NCBI RefSeq assembly: GCF_017654505.1
Contig: NC_054540.1
Span: forward strand, 35,836,554-35,900,553
Reading direction: 5' to 3'
From: Polyodon spathula
Lineage: Eukaryota; Chordata; Actinopteri; Acipenseriformes; Polyodontidae
DNA length: 64,000 nucleotides
Part shown: in pieces, positions 36,380 through 48,559 of the stretch
Layout: each line of letters begins with the position of its first letter
Position numbering within the stretch: the first letter of the stretch is position 1
Notes under the pieces: generated by a model
What the model saw: the letters and a program-made list of their open reading frames with translations, nothing else
What the model was told of the DNA's origin: nothing
Database searches by the model: none
Translations under genes and position numbers: made by a program

Positions 36380-37644
36380 AATTGGGAAAGATTCATTTAT
36401 ACCTTACTTTCACTTATTTTGTTTTCAGAAACAATGTGGAGAGGTGAACACTTACTATGTAACAAATATTATGTATAATCACTTAGATGACTGGTGAGGT
36501 ATTCATGTAGGTGTGTGCAGGCTATTTGTTTGAGATAAAAACAGGTTACACCTAGCGCCATAAAAAATGCTGTTCCCATAATGACTAAAAGTTGACAAGT
36601 ATTCCCACAGGGGGGTTTTGGAAAGGAATTATATTTAGCTATTTTTTGCTCCTGTTCCATGACCTATTTACTTTGTTCAATAACGATTTGCAATAAAGAC
36701 AAAGCTTGATCAAATTCAGGCTAGCCTTCACAATGGCATACCCAATTACAGACTGTACAGAATTAAGTAAAAAAATAAATAAATAAATACATTTAAAAAA
36801 AAGGATTTTCATTAAAAAAACATGTACAAATGAATAAAGCTTTCCTGACAATTTGATTATCTTTTTTCTATATCCAAGTGTGACAAAAATGAATACAGAC
36901 AGACACCATATTCCCTCATATTCTGATACTCGTCTTAGAAGGTTCCATCACAACTGGATAAACAGTTCTCCAGACATAGAGATTGCTAGCTGGAAAACTC
37001 TAAAGTGTGACATATGTACACACCACCAATAGACAGCCGTACGCCAGTACAGTACCTTAAGATAAGGAAGTACAACAGCCTCAAACAACTTTGGCTGCCC
37101 AGAGCAGAAGCGGTTTACCTGTTTAAACATACAGGGAACTTTTCTAACAGAAAGCCATTGTGAGAAACCTTGTTTGCATTATACACAACCACATTATTGT
37201 GTTGGAGACGACATGTGTTCCACATTGTAGAAGACTTGAGATCTGATTAAATCCACTCCCTAATGCAGCTTGCCTTGGATGTTTCCCCTTTCTCATGCCT
37301 CGTCCCTGGGCAAGGTCTGGCATGCATCTCACTTTTTCCGAGCCCTCAGTACGGCTGTGTTAAGGATTGCTCAACACTCCCTCATTTAGACTGGAACAGT
37401 ATCACACCACCCAATCCTTACTTGTTATATGTAACAACCAAGCACACCCCCAACGGGAAGACAGCCATCTTCTCAGATATCCATTACTGATAAATTTGAA
37501 ATGCAAAAGTACGCAGACAGGGAGCACAGCTGTTTGGGAGTTAAAGTTCCACCTTTTTATTTTATTTATGAAGGTGTTGGGAGGACCCTTCTTTCAAATG
37601 TAATTTTTCTTATCTTCTCAAAAAACGTATAACATAACACTATA
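36380..37644. other. Intergenic/intronic DNA, no gene seen
   Basis: No recognised exon or repeat, apart from an (AAAT)n-like tract near 36,769-36,790. Confidence 0.45.
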
Positions 37645-38492
37645 CAATACAACGTCACATATCCGCCACCCTGTGGACTGGGCTATAGCCAGATATGTGA
37701 AAAAGTCGGATTTGCGAACACCTACAGAAGCATTTACACATCCATAAATAGGGTACAAATCAACAAGCAAACTGCTTTAAACATGGGGACACTTTTTGAT
37801 TTAAAAGTAAGCAAATGTAAACAAGATTAAATGGGCTACAAATACAATGTTGCTATGCGGTTTGCTATAAGCCATCTCCATGCAAAGCTTTTAATAAATA
37901 AATAAATAAATAAATAAATAAAATAAATACAAAACAAAAACGGTGAAATGTACAGTAACCGGCAACTGATGGCTTATTTAACTCTAGAAGTCCCTGCCTC
38001 CCTGGTTCTGCTTTCTTAATATCTCTGTTGCGCTCTTTCTTGATATTGAAAACAGCCGATAAGCAGCTTGGTTTGAATATTGCTTTGGCTATTTTAAATA
38101 AACTGCCGGTAAGCGTTGCGTTTATGACACTTGCTTTGTTTAATTCAAATGCATTTAAAAGCTACAACACCATGCTGCCAATATCTGCAAGCATGCACGC
38201 CATCATATAAACACATTGCACAAAAAAAGCTCTCGACTGGGACTGAAACATCACTGACACACGCAGCTAACTGACACAAGCACACAGCTTGCCTCTCAAA
38301 GGGAAGCGCACCAAAAGGCTGATTGCTATAACGCTTTCTTTCTGTTTCCATCACAGAAGCTGCATTTGCTGCCAATGCCATTACTCTGGTAGCCTATTTT
38401 TAATATTTATTTATTTATTTATTTATTTATTTAGCGAGGCGGTTAATTGATCAGGGCAGTTATGTGACCGTCGGATATACGACGTTCCACTG
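37645..38492. mobile_element. Tigger/pogo-like non-autonomous element
   Basis: The right end, inverted, reads CAGTGGAACGTCGTATATCC; the left reads CAATACAACGTCACATATCC. Both are flanked by TA (37,643-37,644; 38,493-38,494). CAGTGGAAC-type termini with TA duplication fit pogo/Tigger. The interior (848 bases) has (AAAT)n and (TTTA)n tracts and no transposase coding. Confidence 0.65.
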
Positions 38493-38494
38493 TA

Positions 38495-41185
38495 TTGCTA
38501 TATAGCAGTTACAATGGATATTGACAAAATCCTACATGTTATGTTTTCTCTGAATTCAGTAAAAAGGTCCGGTTCTAGTTTTCAGTGAGTTGGGGCTCAA
38601 CTACTCTATTTCTCATCTGTATGCTCTAGCAAGGTCCGATTTACTCATTAATTCTGGTTTTGCAATTAAATTTTTCCCTTCTAGATGTGTTTGCATCCAA
38701 AAGAATACATGAAATCTGTCTGCCAAAAAGTATACCATCGTGTGCATTGCAGGCAAAAATGTTAGTCAAACACAACAATTTTCAAGTTAACAAATGAATC
38801 CAATTAGCCGGATAATATACAACAGTTCTTTAAAATTTACCTTCAGTGAAGTATTAAGGATTCTCTATTTAGGAAGCCTGTACAGTACAACAGCCTCCTG
38901 ACCAAATACTATATTTGGCCCATACAGTAACTAGGTCATGACAGGTGCATATTAAACATAAGACCTAAATATTTAAAATTAGAATCGGAGTGATAAGTGG
39001 CATCAGTGTGCATCACTTTATACAGATAAGAATTATGCTTTACAGTGCACTACAGTACAGTACACCAGCTCTTAAGGACAGTACATGTTGGATGAGTTGA
39101 GGACACAGCCCTGCTGTTTAAAAGTGTCTGGGTGTTTTGGAAGTGGTTCAGGTATCCACCTTCTACCTACCACGTGTAACTAGGATTAACACGCCACAGG
39201 GCACTACAGGCCAAACATAGTGAAGTTACAAAAGAGCCTTGGCTAGCCATTCAAATGGAAAGCCAAGGCTAAAGATGTAATTCACCAGATGCTTCAACAA
39301 GAGCAAAGGTTAATGTTGCATTATATGGTACGTTTTTAACATTGCAGATAGGAGCACACGTACAGAAAAGCATGCCATTTCACAATTATTATAATTAACA
39401 GATTTTATTGTTATTGATACCTTTTGAAACTACTGGCAAGCTCAGTAAATTTAAAGTTCTGCATTGTTAACAGATTCTGAATCATAACTGATTTAACAGA
39501 AAGCAACAAAATTTTGTATCTCAGAAAAAAAATGTAAAAGTCTTTGGGTACAATAATGTAGTACAGTTGAGATACTCAGCTAGGACATCAGACTTAATTG
39601 AGCGCACAGATTTAAAAACGTTCTTGTAGTGACTGATTCTCCACTATGTAGATAATGCACTGTGCAATACATGTACATTATGGTGCTGAGAGTTTACTTT
39701 GGGGGTTATTTCACCCAACTTCACCCAGAAAAAAAATCAATTACAGTAGGGCACTTTTTAAATTGAGAATATATGAATATAATTTGATATGAAATTGGTG
39801 CTGCCACCATAAGGAACACCATCACAGAACAAAACTATTATATAATAATGTCTAGAACAGAATAATTACATAATTATTTAATATAACCATATAGGATCAT
39901 ATAGACTGTAAGTCAGCAAAGGGAAAAAGTAAAAACTCTAAGATGAACATGAATTCCCTCATGCATGCACCTACATTGCTCAATAAGTGTTTTAACTGAG
40001 CTAAAGAGAACATTCTCCAGATCTTTCAACCAGATGCACTGTCCATTGTCTTTGACCCAGATACAAGTCAAAGGAGCAGTGGCTACAGATACTCATTTTT
40101 AACAACCTGGCTGCTCTGCAATGAAAAAAGGACACTGGGACAATTCTGAGAGCTGCTGTATGGCCTCTACCCACATCACACAGAAAATGCTTTGATGGGG
40201 ATTTCCGTACCAAGTTTAATCATACTCAGATATGCGGTCTTCAAAATACAGTGAATGTATAAGAAAGGCGTGCCAAACTGATGTTAAGACAAGGATAATA
40301 AAAGATGTCAGCAATGAACCCTGGCACAGTATAAAATCGACACTTTTTTTTATGTTTGTCTCTCTATAGTCTTACTATTTTTATTTTATATATATTTAAG
40401 TTATTTACAGAACATCAGCAGGCATAAGCTGCGAAACACTTTCCTACCATTGCATGAACAGGCCCCAGGGAAGACTTGCAAGACGAATCCTTTTTAGCTT
40501 TAGTCTTCTGCCCTCCTGTGCAGAACTTACTTTATGTGTAAAGCCTCTAAATATCTCCTATTCCTCCAAAATATACAGCTTCTATTCTTTTTTTCTGTTG
40601 GGTCCATAAAATTCCTAACTATTGCCCAGCCCCCAATAAAAGTCTGGTTTGGACAATCCAACAGCCTAATGTATATCTGGTTCAACTATAAAGTAGCTCT
40701 GCCACCAACACTGATAACTTTGTATGTGGGATATGAGATGTTAAAGGAGCTACGATTCTTAAATATCATTAAAATAAACAGACATTATGAATGCCAAATT
40801 TTAAAACAAGTATAAACTGCTATTTAACAGAAAGACCCCAGCTTGGTTATAGTCCAAGCTTCTACTATTATGGTAATACAATCAATCTGGGGTTGCTATT
40901 TGAAACTTTACTGTGTCTGCAGGTCTGTTTAGTGCCCAATGTGGCAGGATATAGGAGTACTAAACCCAGCCATCACCAGAACGAGGATCAGCTTCATTAC
41001 TATCAAGCCTGAATGAAATGTAAAATCTCAGAGAAAGGAATAAAACTAATTTTTAATTGATCACTGATAAAATCAATCAGCTACCAGAGAACCACAGTTC
41101 CATCTTAGCCAGCAGCAGATTTGGTTTTATTAAAAATTATGTAAGGTATAATTATTTAAATCTCTTGTCTATAAAGAAAGTAGAT
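38495..41185. other. No gene seen
   Basis: AT-rich sequence with short GTACAGTAC-like palindromic clusters near 39,050-39,065. No protein or RNA gene recognised. Confidence 0.45.
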
Positions 41186-41189
41186 CAAT

Positions 41190-41290
41190 TTATCAAATCA
41201 ATCTTTATTGTATATAGCGCCTTTCATAGTGGACCACCATCACAAAGCGCTTTACAAGATGCAGCAACAAGAAAATCCATAATACTTTTA
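41190..41290 (+). repeat. LINE-type 3' tail
   Basis: TTTATTGTATATAGCGCCTT, then TCACAAAGCGCTTTACAAGA: the 'TATAGCGCCTTT ... CAAAGCGCTTTACA' signature seen at the 3' end of many fish LINEs. No coding remains. Confidence 0.55.
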
Positions 41291-42399
41291 CTGAGAAATG
41301 CATAATACACGATACACAGTAAAAAAACGAAACAATGCACAATACATGAAATACTGTAAAAAAAACAAAAACAATGCATAACACATTAAAATTAGGGGTA
41401 GGCATCGATATGAAAATTGTATGTCGATATTGTGCATGTATTTCGATATCAATAATTTGTCCAAAACACAGAATAATATAATAACACAAATGCAATATGA
41501 AACATATATACATAAGAAAAATCAATAACTTACTTTATCTTAGTGGTGCTTTGCTTCACAATACCCATGGAGAAAAACAAGATCTTGTTATACTGTTTTA
41601 CTATTCTATGCCATCATCAGCCACCTCAAAACTGAAATATTTCTGTACTTCACTGTGCAGGCTAGCCAATCTGGAAGTAATTTAATCTTCTCTGCGTATA
41701 AATGAAAGACACATCTAAAAGCAGAAGTACGGTGTCATGCTGCATGTTGCATTATTTTGATATGTGTTTTGATGTTTTAAAAGTACATCTCATTTATAAT
41801 ACCGAAAGTTCACAATACATGAAAAAATACATTAATAACAGTTAAAATACATTAATAACAGTGCAAGTAATCGTATGGAGAAAATGCAACAAACCACACT
41901 GATGCATGCACATTTCTCACAATAATCCCAATAGTGCTTAATGCAGCATCCAAATAGCATTCGGTACCTTGCGAGCAGGTTCTGAACGTAAGAAAAAAAG
42001 ATATATACATATATCAAATTATCTTAAATATATATATTAAGATGATTTTCCTGTTTATGTTTTTTGTGTTAAGTTTGTTTTTAGGTGTGTATCCCTTTAA
42101 AAAAAAAAAAGACTTGATTCTTAATTAGCTGATACGCGCACTTCTTGAAAACAGGATATAGTTTCTGGTAAGGGACTGACTGGTGAGAGGAAACAGGTGA
42201 AGAAAATGGAGTAGAGCACATGAGAGAGGGTACACATGTGGATTTGTTGTTTTTCTTGGTTTATAGCTATTGAATGTTTAAAATACAATTGTTAATCATG
42301 TTCTTAGAAAAAGAAAAAAGCCAATCAATGGAATAAAGTGGTTAAATAATATGTTATGTGTGGTGTTTGCTTACGAGACAAACAATGACTGGTGTGTAT

Positions 42400-42690
42400 A
42401 GGGTTTGTTGTATCTTAATATCAAATAAACTTGATAATACTGCGTTTGTATTTTTAGCAGTATTAGCAATAAAAAGTACGTCTCTGCGTGAAATAGTGGC
42501 AACAACACAGCAGCTAATAGTAGATATCAGGCTTAAAAGAGCATTTAAAGCAAGAGAGAACATGTGGGTCTTGACAGTTGATTTAAAGTGAGCGATTGTG
42601 GGAGCATCACACACCAAAGCTGGGAGAGAGTTCCAAAAAAAGAGTCTGAGCCATGAAGCTAAACAAGCGTTCTCCATGTGTGGTGCACTT
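42400..42690 (-). pseudogene. LINE reverse transcriptase C-terminal fragment
   Basis: Minus-strand reading gives FFWNSLPALVCDAPTIAHFK and STVKTHMF (about 42,640-42,558). W-N-S-L-P, then a short acidic/alanine block, then F-K-x-x-V/L-K-T-H is the standard end of many LINE ORF2 proteins. The rest of the LINE is absent. It abuts the DIRS relic at about 42,665-42,720. Confidence 0.65.
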
Positions 42691-42699
42691 TTGCTTGGG

Positions 42700-43261
42700 G
42701 ATAACAAGCAGGCCAGAGACAGAGGACCTCAGCGTGCAGGCAGGGACAAAGCGGGTCATCGCATGGAGCTGCCATTCTCTATCAGACTGGAAAGGAGGAG
42801 GATGAAAAGCCTCAAGCTCCACCGTCTGGTTCATGTGGAATGCCGAGATGTTACTTGGCAAAAAAAGCAGGATTTTGCCTGATTTTTTCTAAGCATAGCG
42901 GGAACATGGCGAGTGGAGGAAAGGCATACAGAAGCTGTCTCGGCCAATGTTATGTCAAGGTATCTACTGCCAGCAGGTCGTCCCCAGCTCCCATTATGGA
43001 GAACCAAAGGGGACAATGTGTCGATTCTTGGGAAAACAGGTCCACTTGTGCTCTCCCAAACCATTTCCAAATGAGGCTCACCATTTCTGGCTGAAGCCTC
43101 CATTCTGAGGCACTGGGGACTGTCCTTAAAAGGTCAGCTGCCCAATTAGTCACCCCGGGAAGATGTACTTCCCGCAGTGAAAGGAGGTGACGGTGAGCCC
43201 AAAGCAACAGCTTGTGGGCAAACCAGTGCAGACTAGGGGACCCGAGTCAGCCAGGGTGGTT
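42700..43261 (-). pseudogene. DIRS RNase H / recombinase-side fragment
   Basis: Minus-strand reading from the Tc1 junction gives EVHLPGVTNWAADLL, then VPSASEWRLQPEMVSLIWKW, FGRAQVDLFSQESTHCPLWF. This is the H-x-P-G-x-x-N-x-A-A-D-L and S-E-W-x-L block at the RNase H end of vertebrate DIRS polyproteins. Frames shift several times. Nearer 42,850-42,780 the phrase NQTVELEAFHPPPF resembles the start of the tyrosine recombinase region; catalytic residues are not visible. Confidence 0.7.
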
Positions 43262-43263
43262 TA

Positions 43264-44219
43264 CAGTGGCTCTCAAAAGCATTCACCCCCCCTTAGACTT
43301 TTCCACATTTTATTGTGTTACAACATGGAATCAAGATGGATTTAATTAGGAGTTTTTGCAACTGATCAACACAAAAAAAGTCCATAATATCAAAGTGAAA
43401 AATACAATCTACAAATTGTTCTAAATTAATTACAAATACAAAACAGAAAATAATTGATTGCATAAGTATTCACCCCCTTGAGTCAACATTGCGTAGAGGC
43501 AGCTTTGGCAGCAATTACTGCCATGAGTCTGTTTAGATAAGTCTCTGTCAAGTTGGATGGGGACCTTTGGTGAACAGCAATTTTCAACTCTTTTCACATA
43601 TTCTCAATTGGATTGAGGTCCAGGCTTTGACCTGGCCACTCCTGGACATTGATCTTTTTGTTTTTAAGCCACTCCAGTGTAGCTCTGGCCGTATGTTTGG
43701 GGTCATTGTCCTGCTGAAGATGAATCTTCTCCCAAGTCCCAGGTCTCTTGCAGACTTCAGCAGGTTTTCCTCCAGGATTTCTCTGTACTCTGCTGCATCC
43801 ATTTTGCCCTCTATATTCATGAGCTTTCCAGACCCTGACGCAGAGAAGCATCCCCATAGCATGATGCTGCCACCACCGTTCTTCAAGGTAGGGATGGTGC
43901 AGGATGATGTGCGGTGTTAGGCTTGCGCCAAACATAGTGCTTAGCGTTGAGGCCAAAAGCTCTACTTTGGTCTCATTAGACCATAGAATTTTCTTCCACA
44001 TGGTCTCAGAGTCTCGCCTTCTGGAAAACTCTAGCCGAGATTTGATGTGAGTTTTTTTCAAAGAATGGCTCTTTTTGCCACTCTCCCATAAAGTCCAGTT
44101 TTGTGAAGCACCCAGGCTATTGTTGCCGTACAGTGTCTCCCAGCTCAGTCGTGGAAGACTAACTCCTTTAGAGTTCCCATAGGCCCTTCTTGGGGGGTGA
44201 ATACTTTTGAGAGCCACTG
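43264..44219 (-). mobile_element. Tc1-like transposon (dead copy 2) inside DIRS
   Basis: The left end reads CAGTGGCTCTCAAAAGCATT; the right, inverted, reads CAGTGGCTCTCAAAAGTATT. TA flanks both sides (43,262-43,263; 44,220-44,221). At 956 bases it lacks the transposase N-terminal part. Its insertion point divides the RNase H coding of the DIRS relic, so it is younger. Confidence 0.95.
43594..44100 (-). pseudogene. Tc1 transposase C-terminal pseudogene (copy 2)
   Basis: Minus-strand frame with [16 protein letters not shown], then a frame that runs to [20 protein letters not shown] and [10 protein letters not shown]. The second catalytic Asp (QQDNDPKH) and final Glu (NPIEN) are present. The first catalytic Asp is Asn (WSNETK), and the block between is partly frameshifted: the correct frame for the [15 protein letters not shown] region lies at 43,886-43,600. 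The open frame continues past the element into DIRS sequence by chance. Confidence 0.85.
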
Positions 44220-44221
44220 TA

Positions 44222-44750
44222 TGTATGCCATCACAGTAGTGTTGTCCATCCAGACACACACATCTGCACTGCACCTCCTGTAAAAAATTCTGCAAAGCTA
44301 GAAACAATGCCTGCAGTTCCAGAATATTTATATGGAGACCCTGCCACAGGGCCCAGAAGCTGCTGAAAGTCACCATTGTGAGCTTCTTGCTGAGCTGAAA
44401 AAGCTTCAGACAAGTGGCTATTCTCTGCACTCAGTCTTCCGACGGAGTGGACAACAGCCTTGGAATCCAGACACACTCCTAAATAGAAGGCTGACTGTGA
44501 AGGTCTGAGCTGGGTTTTTGCACAGTTCACTGGCAGACTTAACCAAATGAGCCAATCGTCCAGGTAAATGAGCACTCTTGAGACAGCCAGTGCTGACGTC
44601 TTGCAGCTACAAAAGCAGTCAGGTTCCTACCCACTACCTGCCCATTGAATTTTGAAATATGAAGCAGATTCTTATTCACCAGCCGCATTTCATCGAGCTG
44701 CTTTGGGTCTGTGACTATGAAAGATTGCAACAAACAACTCTAGGTAAGCT
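44222..44750 (-). pseudogene. DIRS reverse transcriptase / RNase H fragment
   Basis: Minus-strand reading gives MLIYLDDWLIWL, the Y-L-D-D-W form of the RT catalytic box typical of DIRS, followed by QSAFYLGVCLDSKA. In another frame, nearer the Tc1 junction, it gives [18 protein letters not shown], the start of the RNase H domain. Several frameshifts mean it is dead. Confidence 0.75.
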
Positions 44751-44815
44751 ACCAAGATGCTGTTATAATTACCCAGCCATGCATCAAAAGTGCCAGCTGA
44801 GTAAGCCTTTAAGTA

Positions 44816-44960
44816 TTATTTCAGAAACCCTGCACTGCTTATTTTGGGCAGGTAGTGCCTATTTAAAGCGCTAGCTTTGGTGCTTGCAATAGCAGCATCT
44901 ACTGGTGGAAAATCAGCCAAGCCAAGTTTTTCTGCCTCATGCAAGCTGTACAGCGTTCCC
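44816..44960 (-). pseudogene. DIRS gag-like fragment
   Basis: Reads EAEKLGLADFPPVDAAIAST on the minus strand, matching the G-L-A-D-F-P-P-V-D-A-x-I-A phrase common in the ORF before DIRS RT. Only a short piece survives. Confidence 0.6.
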
Positions 44961-45025
44961 AAAGAATGTGAAGCAGGTGGTGCTGTAGCCGGGTGTCCCA
45001 CTTAAATGCACTTCGAAAGAGGAAA

Positions 45026-45385
45026 TCCAAGGGCTCCCAAGTGGCGCACCCAGTAAAGGCGCTCCGCGAGTGCCTTTAGCCTGGAGATCACAGGTTCGAA
45101 TGCAGGCTATGTCATTGCCGAACATGAGCAGTGCACAATTGGCCGAGCACCCCCTGGGTAGGGAGGGCTTAGGTTGGCATGGCAATCCACGGTTCTCCGT
45201 GCACCAGCGAACCCTGTGGCTGACTGAGCCTGCGGGTCAGCAGTGGAGCCCTCGGTTTTGCTATAGATCTGCAGTGTGAAAAATGACAGGTTGGCAGGAG
45301 CACATTTCAGAGGAAGCATGTTTCAGCCTCTGTTTCCCAAGTTGCCAGGGGGTTGCAGCAGTGAACCAATAATAATTTGTTTTTT
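45026..45385 (+). repeat. tRNA-derived SINE, near full length
   Basis: The head reads GGGCTCCCAAGTGGCGCACC, with an A-box-like AGTGGCGCACCCAG and a B-box GGTTCGAATGC about 45 bases later, as in a tRNA-derived Pol III promoter. The body includes CGTGCACCAGCGAACCCTGT, shared with the SINE at 62,240-62,475. The tail has AATAATAATTTG. It is not a tRNA gene: the arms do not fold as a cloverleaf and homology extends some 300 bases. Confidence 0.8.
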
Positions 45386-45399
45386 AATTTTACGCTTCA

Positions 45400-46800
45400 A
45401 CCGAAGTTAGCAGCTTATGAGAGAACACCAGTAGCCGGTTTAAGGTGTTCGATCCCGAGGAAGGTGTAGCGGAGCTGCTGGGTTCACGCGGAGCAAAGGC
45501 CGCTGAGGGACTGATGAACAGCCACAGCTGAGTGCACAGTACGTGAAGTAATTTTTACTAAAAAAACCAAGTAAAAAAAAAAATAAAATTTGCAATAAGT
45601 GATAAAGACAAGTGAACAATAATAATACAATCAGATATAACCCTATGTGTCACTCATCTGTTCGTAGATCTCTCTCAGGTTGGTGAAAGGAAAAATTATG
45701 TTTTGAGTTACTGCAGTCTCTCTTATGCCCTCGGGGGCGGGCACGACTGTGTCATGGGCACCACGTGCAGCTTTGGAATATCGATTCAGGTTAGACTGTA
45801 TCAGAGGATTAATACCCATGAGGTAATGGTTATATTTAGTACTTGAAAGGGAATCATACATTTTTCTTGTCTAGGTTTTTGTCCAACAGCCTAGTGACCT
45901 TTGTACAAAGTCAACTTTGTGCAGAGCGGTAGCACAGTTGTGTCATGTTACCATGATGAAAGCAGGCAAGTATCAAGGTCCTGTTCAGCTTGTTTAAAAT
46001 CACAGCAGATTTAACCTGATAGGAGGAGAGCTTGCTTTTTCACATGCTAGTTAAGAACAACAATAAATACTGCAATTACCAAACCTGTACAAATAGAAAC
46101 ATTTAAAATTGTCTTTAAAATGTCTGAATTACAAAGATCTATTTTAAGGTTGTAGGTTGTCTTCCTTGGTGCAACTAATTAACACAGTAGCTCCATTTAG
46201 GGTAAACAGTTCAAACCTATTTGATTTTTTTAATAGGCTTATTTTTAAATAAAGCAAGTATTTTTTATTTATTCTAATAGTTTCTAAAGATTCAGTTTCA
46301 CTATTTTGTTATTCAAGGCTAATGAGAAAGATTTCATCATCAAAACAGAACAGTACAAATAAATAACTAAATCCTGTGAAGTGTTAATCGCATTTCACTT
46401 TTCATATTACATATTTTAAAATAAATACACTGTATGATTAGAATAGTCATTTTCTCCTACATCATTTTACTAAAAATAGAAATATGCTCTTTCTACCTAG
46501 TTTAAAATATTGTGATTGAAGCAAACCAGTGCTATATAAAAGTAAAACAAGTACTGCATGTCAGTGACATGCTGTACATCCCCACCAAGGCTGTAAAAGC
46601 AAATTTAGAGCTATCAGCAGTGTGAAAAACTAAATCCCCACGATCTACACTCGCTGTAGTGTGTGAACATTGAAAAATGCATGTTTGCCATACAAACAGA
46701 TGATCCAATGTCTACAATTATTGCAGCTAGTATAGCCCTGCATCACAGTACAATAAATCACTGGGTTTCCAGTACCAATACCAAACACTTTAGCAAATGA
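45400..46800. other. No gene seen
   Basis: A GC-richer stretch (45,410-45,540 and 45,720-45,800) may be the 5' end of the DIRS relic. No coding evidence. The remainder is AT-rich. Confidence 0.35.
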
Positions 46801-46820
46801 TGCAGAATGCCATTTTTACA

Positions 46821-46992
46821 TAGTAACCATGACCTTATGCGCACTCTATAAGGACTTATAAGCCAGTTTTACATTTGACCTTTAGTAAATGTCAGGGATC
46901 ACGGGCAATTTTAGAGCAAACATGGATTGCTATGTGTTCCACAGTAACCATGGCCCTATCTGCACTCTATAAGGAGTTATTAGCCAGTTTTG
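46821..46992 (+). repeat. Duplicated 50-bp motif, 120-bp period
   Basis: AGTAACCATG(A/G)CC(T/C)TAT, then GCACTCTATAAGGA(C/G)TTAT and AGCCAGTTTT, at 46,822-46,871 and again at 46,943-46,993. It precedes a series of 'ATGGC(C/A)GCCAT' motifs up to 47,350. Confidence 0.75.
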
Positions 46993-47459
46993 TATGTTGA
47001 TGATGTCATCCAACATGGCCGCCATGTATTTTATTGTAGCAGCTCCCTTGACCAAATCTTAGACAACCATACTAGGATCACGTGTGCCAGTTTTTGGTTC
47101 AATCGAACTAGCGGTTTAGGAGAAGAAGATCTTTGTAGTTTGTGATTATGACATCTGTAGCATGTGATTGACACCATGCAGCATGGCAGCCATACCACAC
47201 AATTAGCTTCTTGCAAACACCAATTACTCTTGGAGTACTCCGCAACAAGTTTACCAACTTTCAGCACTCTGCAATAAGTGGTTTTCGAAAGAATAATTTT
47301 TACATTTAGGCAAAAAAAAAATTTTCAATCCAATATGGTGGCCAAACCATGTGACCTATGATATATGTTCAATTAACATTTTCCAATCTCACATCTACCG
47401 TCCTATAGAATTTCGTCTGTTTCTGAGCGAAGAAGACGCTTCCCAGCCCTATGGGCCTG

Positions 47460-48327
47460 GAAACATCATAATCATAATAATAATAATAATTTCTACCCGT
47501 GTTAAACGGGAAGGTGAGGGGAAAAAAAATGTTAGAGTCCCGTGTTTGCAATGCAAAAATAAAAAGAGATAACACAATTATAAAACAGAGTGACATTGTA
47601 AAATTGTGAGGTTTATCCAGAAAATACTTCAAATAATACTTGAAATCGAAGTTGTCAAGGCTCAGCCGTTACCATAGACACAGTCCGAAGGAAACGGAAG
47701 CTCTGACTAGCATTTTTGCACAGATGTATGAATTAAAATTGGAGATGGAAGAGATGAGACGTTTGTTTCTAAAGTGCCTAAACCGCGCACAACAATTAAA
47801 CAATGCTGCAAAGAATTAAGCATGAGGATGTATTCAGCCAATGGTGCCAAAATAATGATGTGCAGATTGTGCAACTGTCAGCTGGAATGGAATCAAAAGA
47901 TACAATTGCTAAGCATCATTAGCTGTTTATTGCTTCTGGGGAAAATATGGCTTGTTTGCTTGTCTAGTATTTTGTATTAGTATGCTAATTCTCTGTTTTA
48001 TTTCAAGTGGTGCAAACTTTGCCTGGAGCAAACGTTGTTTTGGTTTTGAATGAATGAAGGAAGCCTATTGTTATTATTAAGATTTTTTTATATATATATG
48101 ATGAGGTTCTTGGGCAAAAGTCAAAACAAATATGGCTACTGTTCCAATAGTGAAGGAGTTTGTATTTTAGATTTTTTCATTTTTGCTATTCTAACTTTCG
48201 TTCATTGTCTGGGATTGGCTTCAGCTAAATTCATAGCTGCTGTGTAATTTTACTTGGCAGGCTAGTATGGTACAGTCTAGAACAGGTCACAACCTTTCAC
48301 GAATTTCTGGAATGAGAGCAGAGACAT

Positions 48328-48330
<3 letters not shown>
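47460..48330. other. No gene seen
   Basis: Contains a short (ATA)n tract near 47,466-47,490. A short frame around 47,774-47,980 has a C-R-L-C-N-C motif but no recognisable family. Confidence 0.35.

Positions 48331-48331
<1 letters not shown>

Positions 48332-48397
<66 letters not shown>
48332..48397. repeat. (TA)n microsatellite with poly-T
   Basis: About 66 bases of TA alternation followed by a T run to about 48,414. Confidence 0.97.
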
Positions 48398-48414
<17 letters not shown>

Positions 48415-48559
48415 CCTTCCCAAAACTTTAAACTGCTGCTGCTGCTTCAAAGCTGTGCGACTGATCAGGTTCTGACTTGGCTGTTAACAAGCTGGATATA
48501 TTGGCTGTCAGATGTTAAAAAAATGTACTGCTGCGTCTTTGCAATTGGCGCCGTGACGC

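Larger units (their letters stand above)
42690..44960 (-). mobile_element. DIRS-type retrotransposon relic, split by Tc1
   Basis: Three minus-strand blocks in the order expected of DIRS elements: a gag-like piece (about 44,960-44,816), RT/RNase H (44,750-44,222), and RNase H end plus recombinase-proximal sequence (43,261-42,700). A Tc1 element (43,264-44,219) sits between the last two. DIRS elements use a tyrosine recombinase instead of an integrase; only weak traces of that domain are seen. All blocks are broken. Confidence 0.75.

Noticed and set aside
36023..36478. GC-rich open frames near 36.1 kb as a gene or CpG-island promoter
   Set aside because: They lie inside a solo LTR defined by a CTCAC duplication; GC content is explained by the LTR.
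44220..44430. Single 278-codon frame joining DIRS and Tc1 sequences as one gene
   Set aside because: The two halves belong to different elements with a TA-flanked insertion border between them; the shared frame is chance.
45026..45110. tRNA gene at the SINE head
   Set aside because: A- and B-box-like motifs are present but no cloverleaf forms, and the homology continues for 300 bases as a SINE family.
47774..47980. Short frame with C-R-L-C-N-C as a zinc-finger gene
   Set aside because: Only 68 codons, no His ligands, no family match, AT-rich surroundings.
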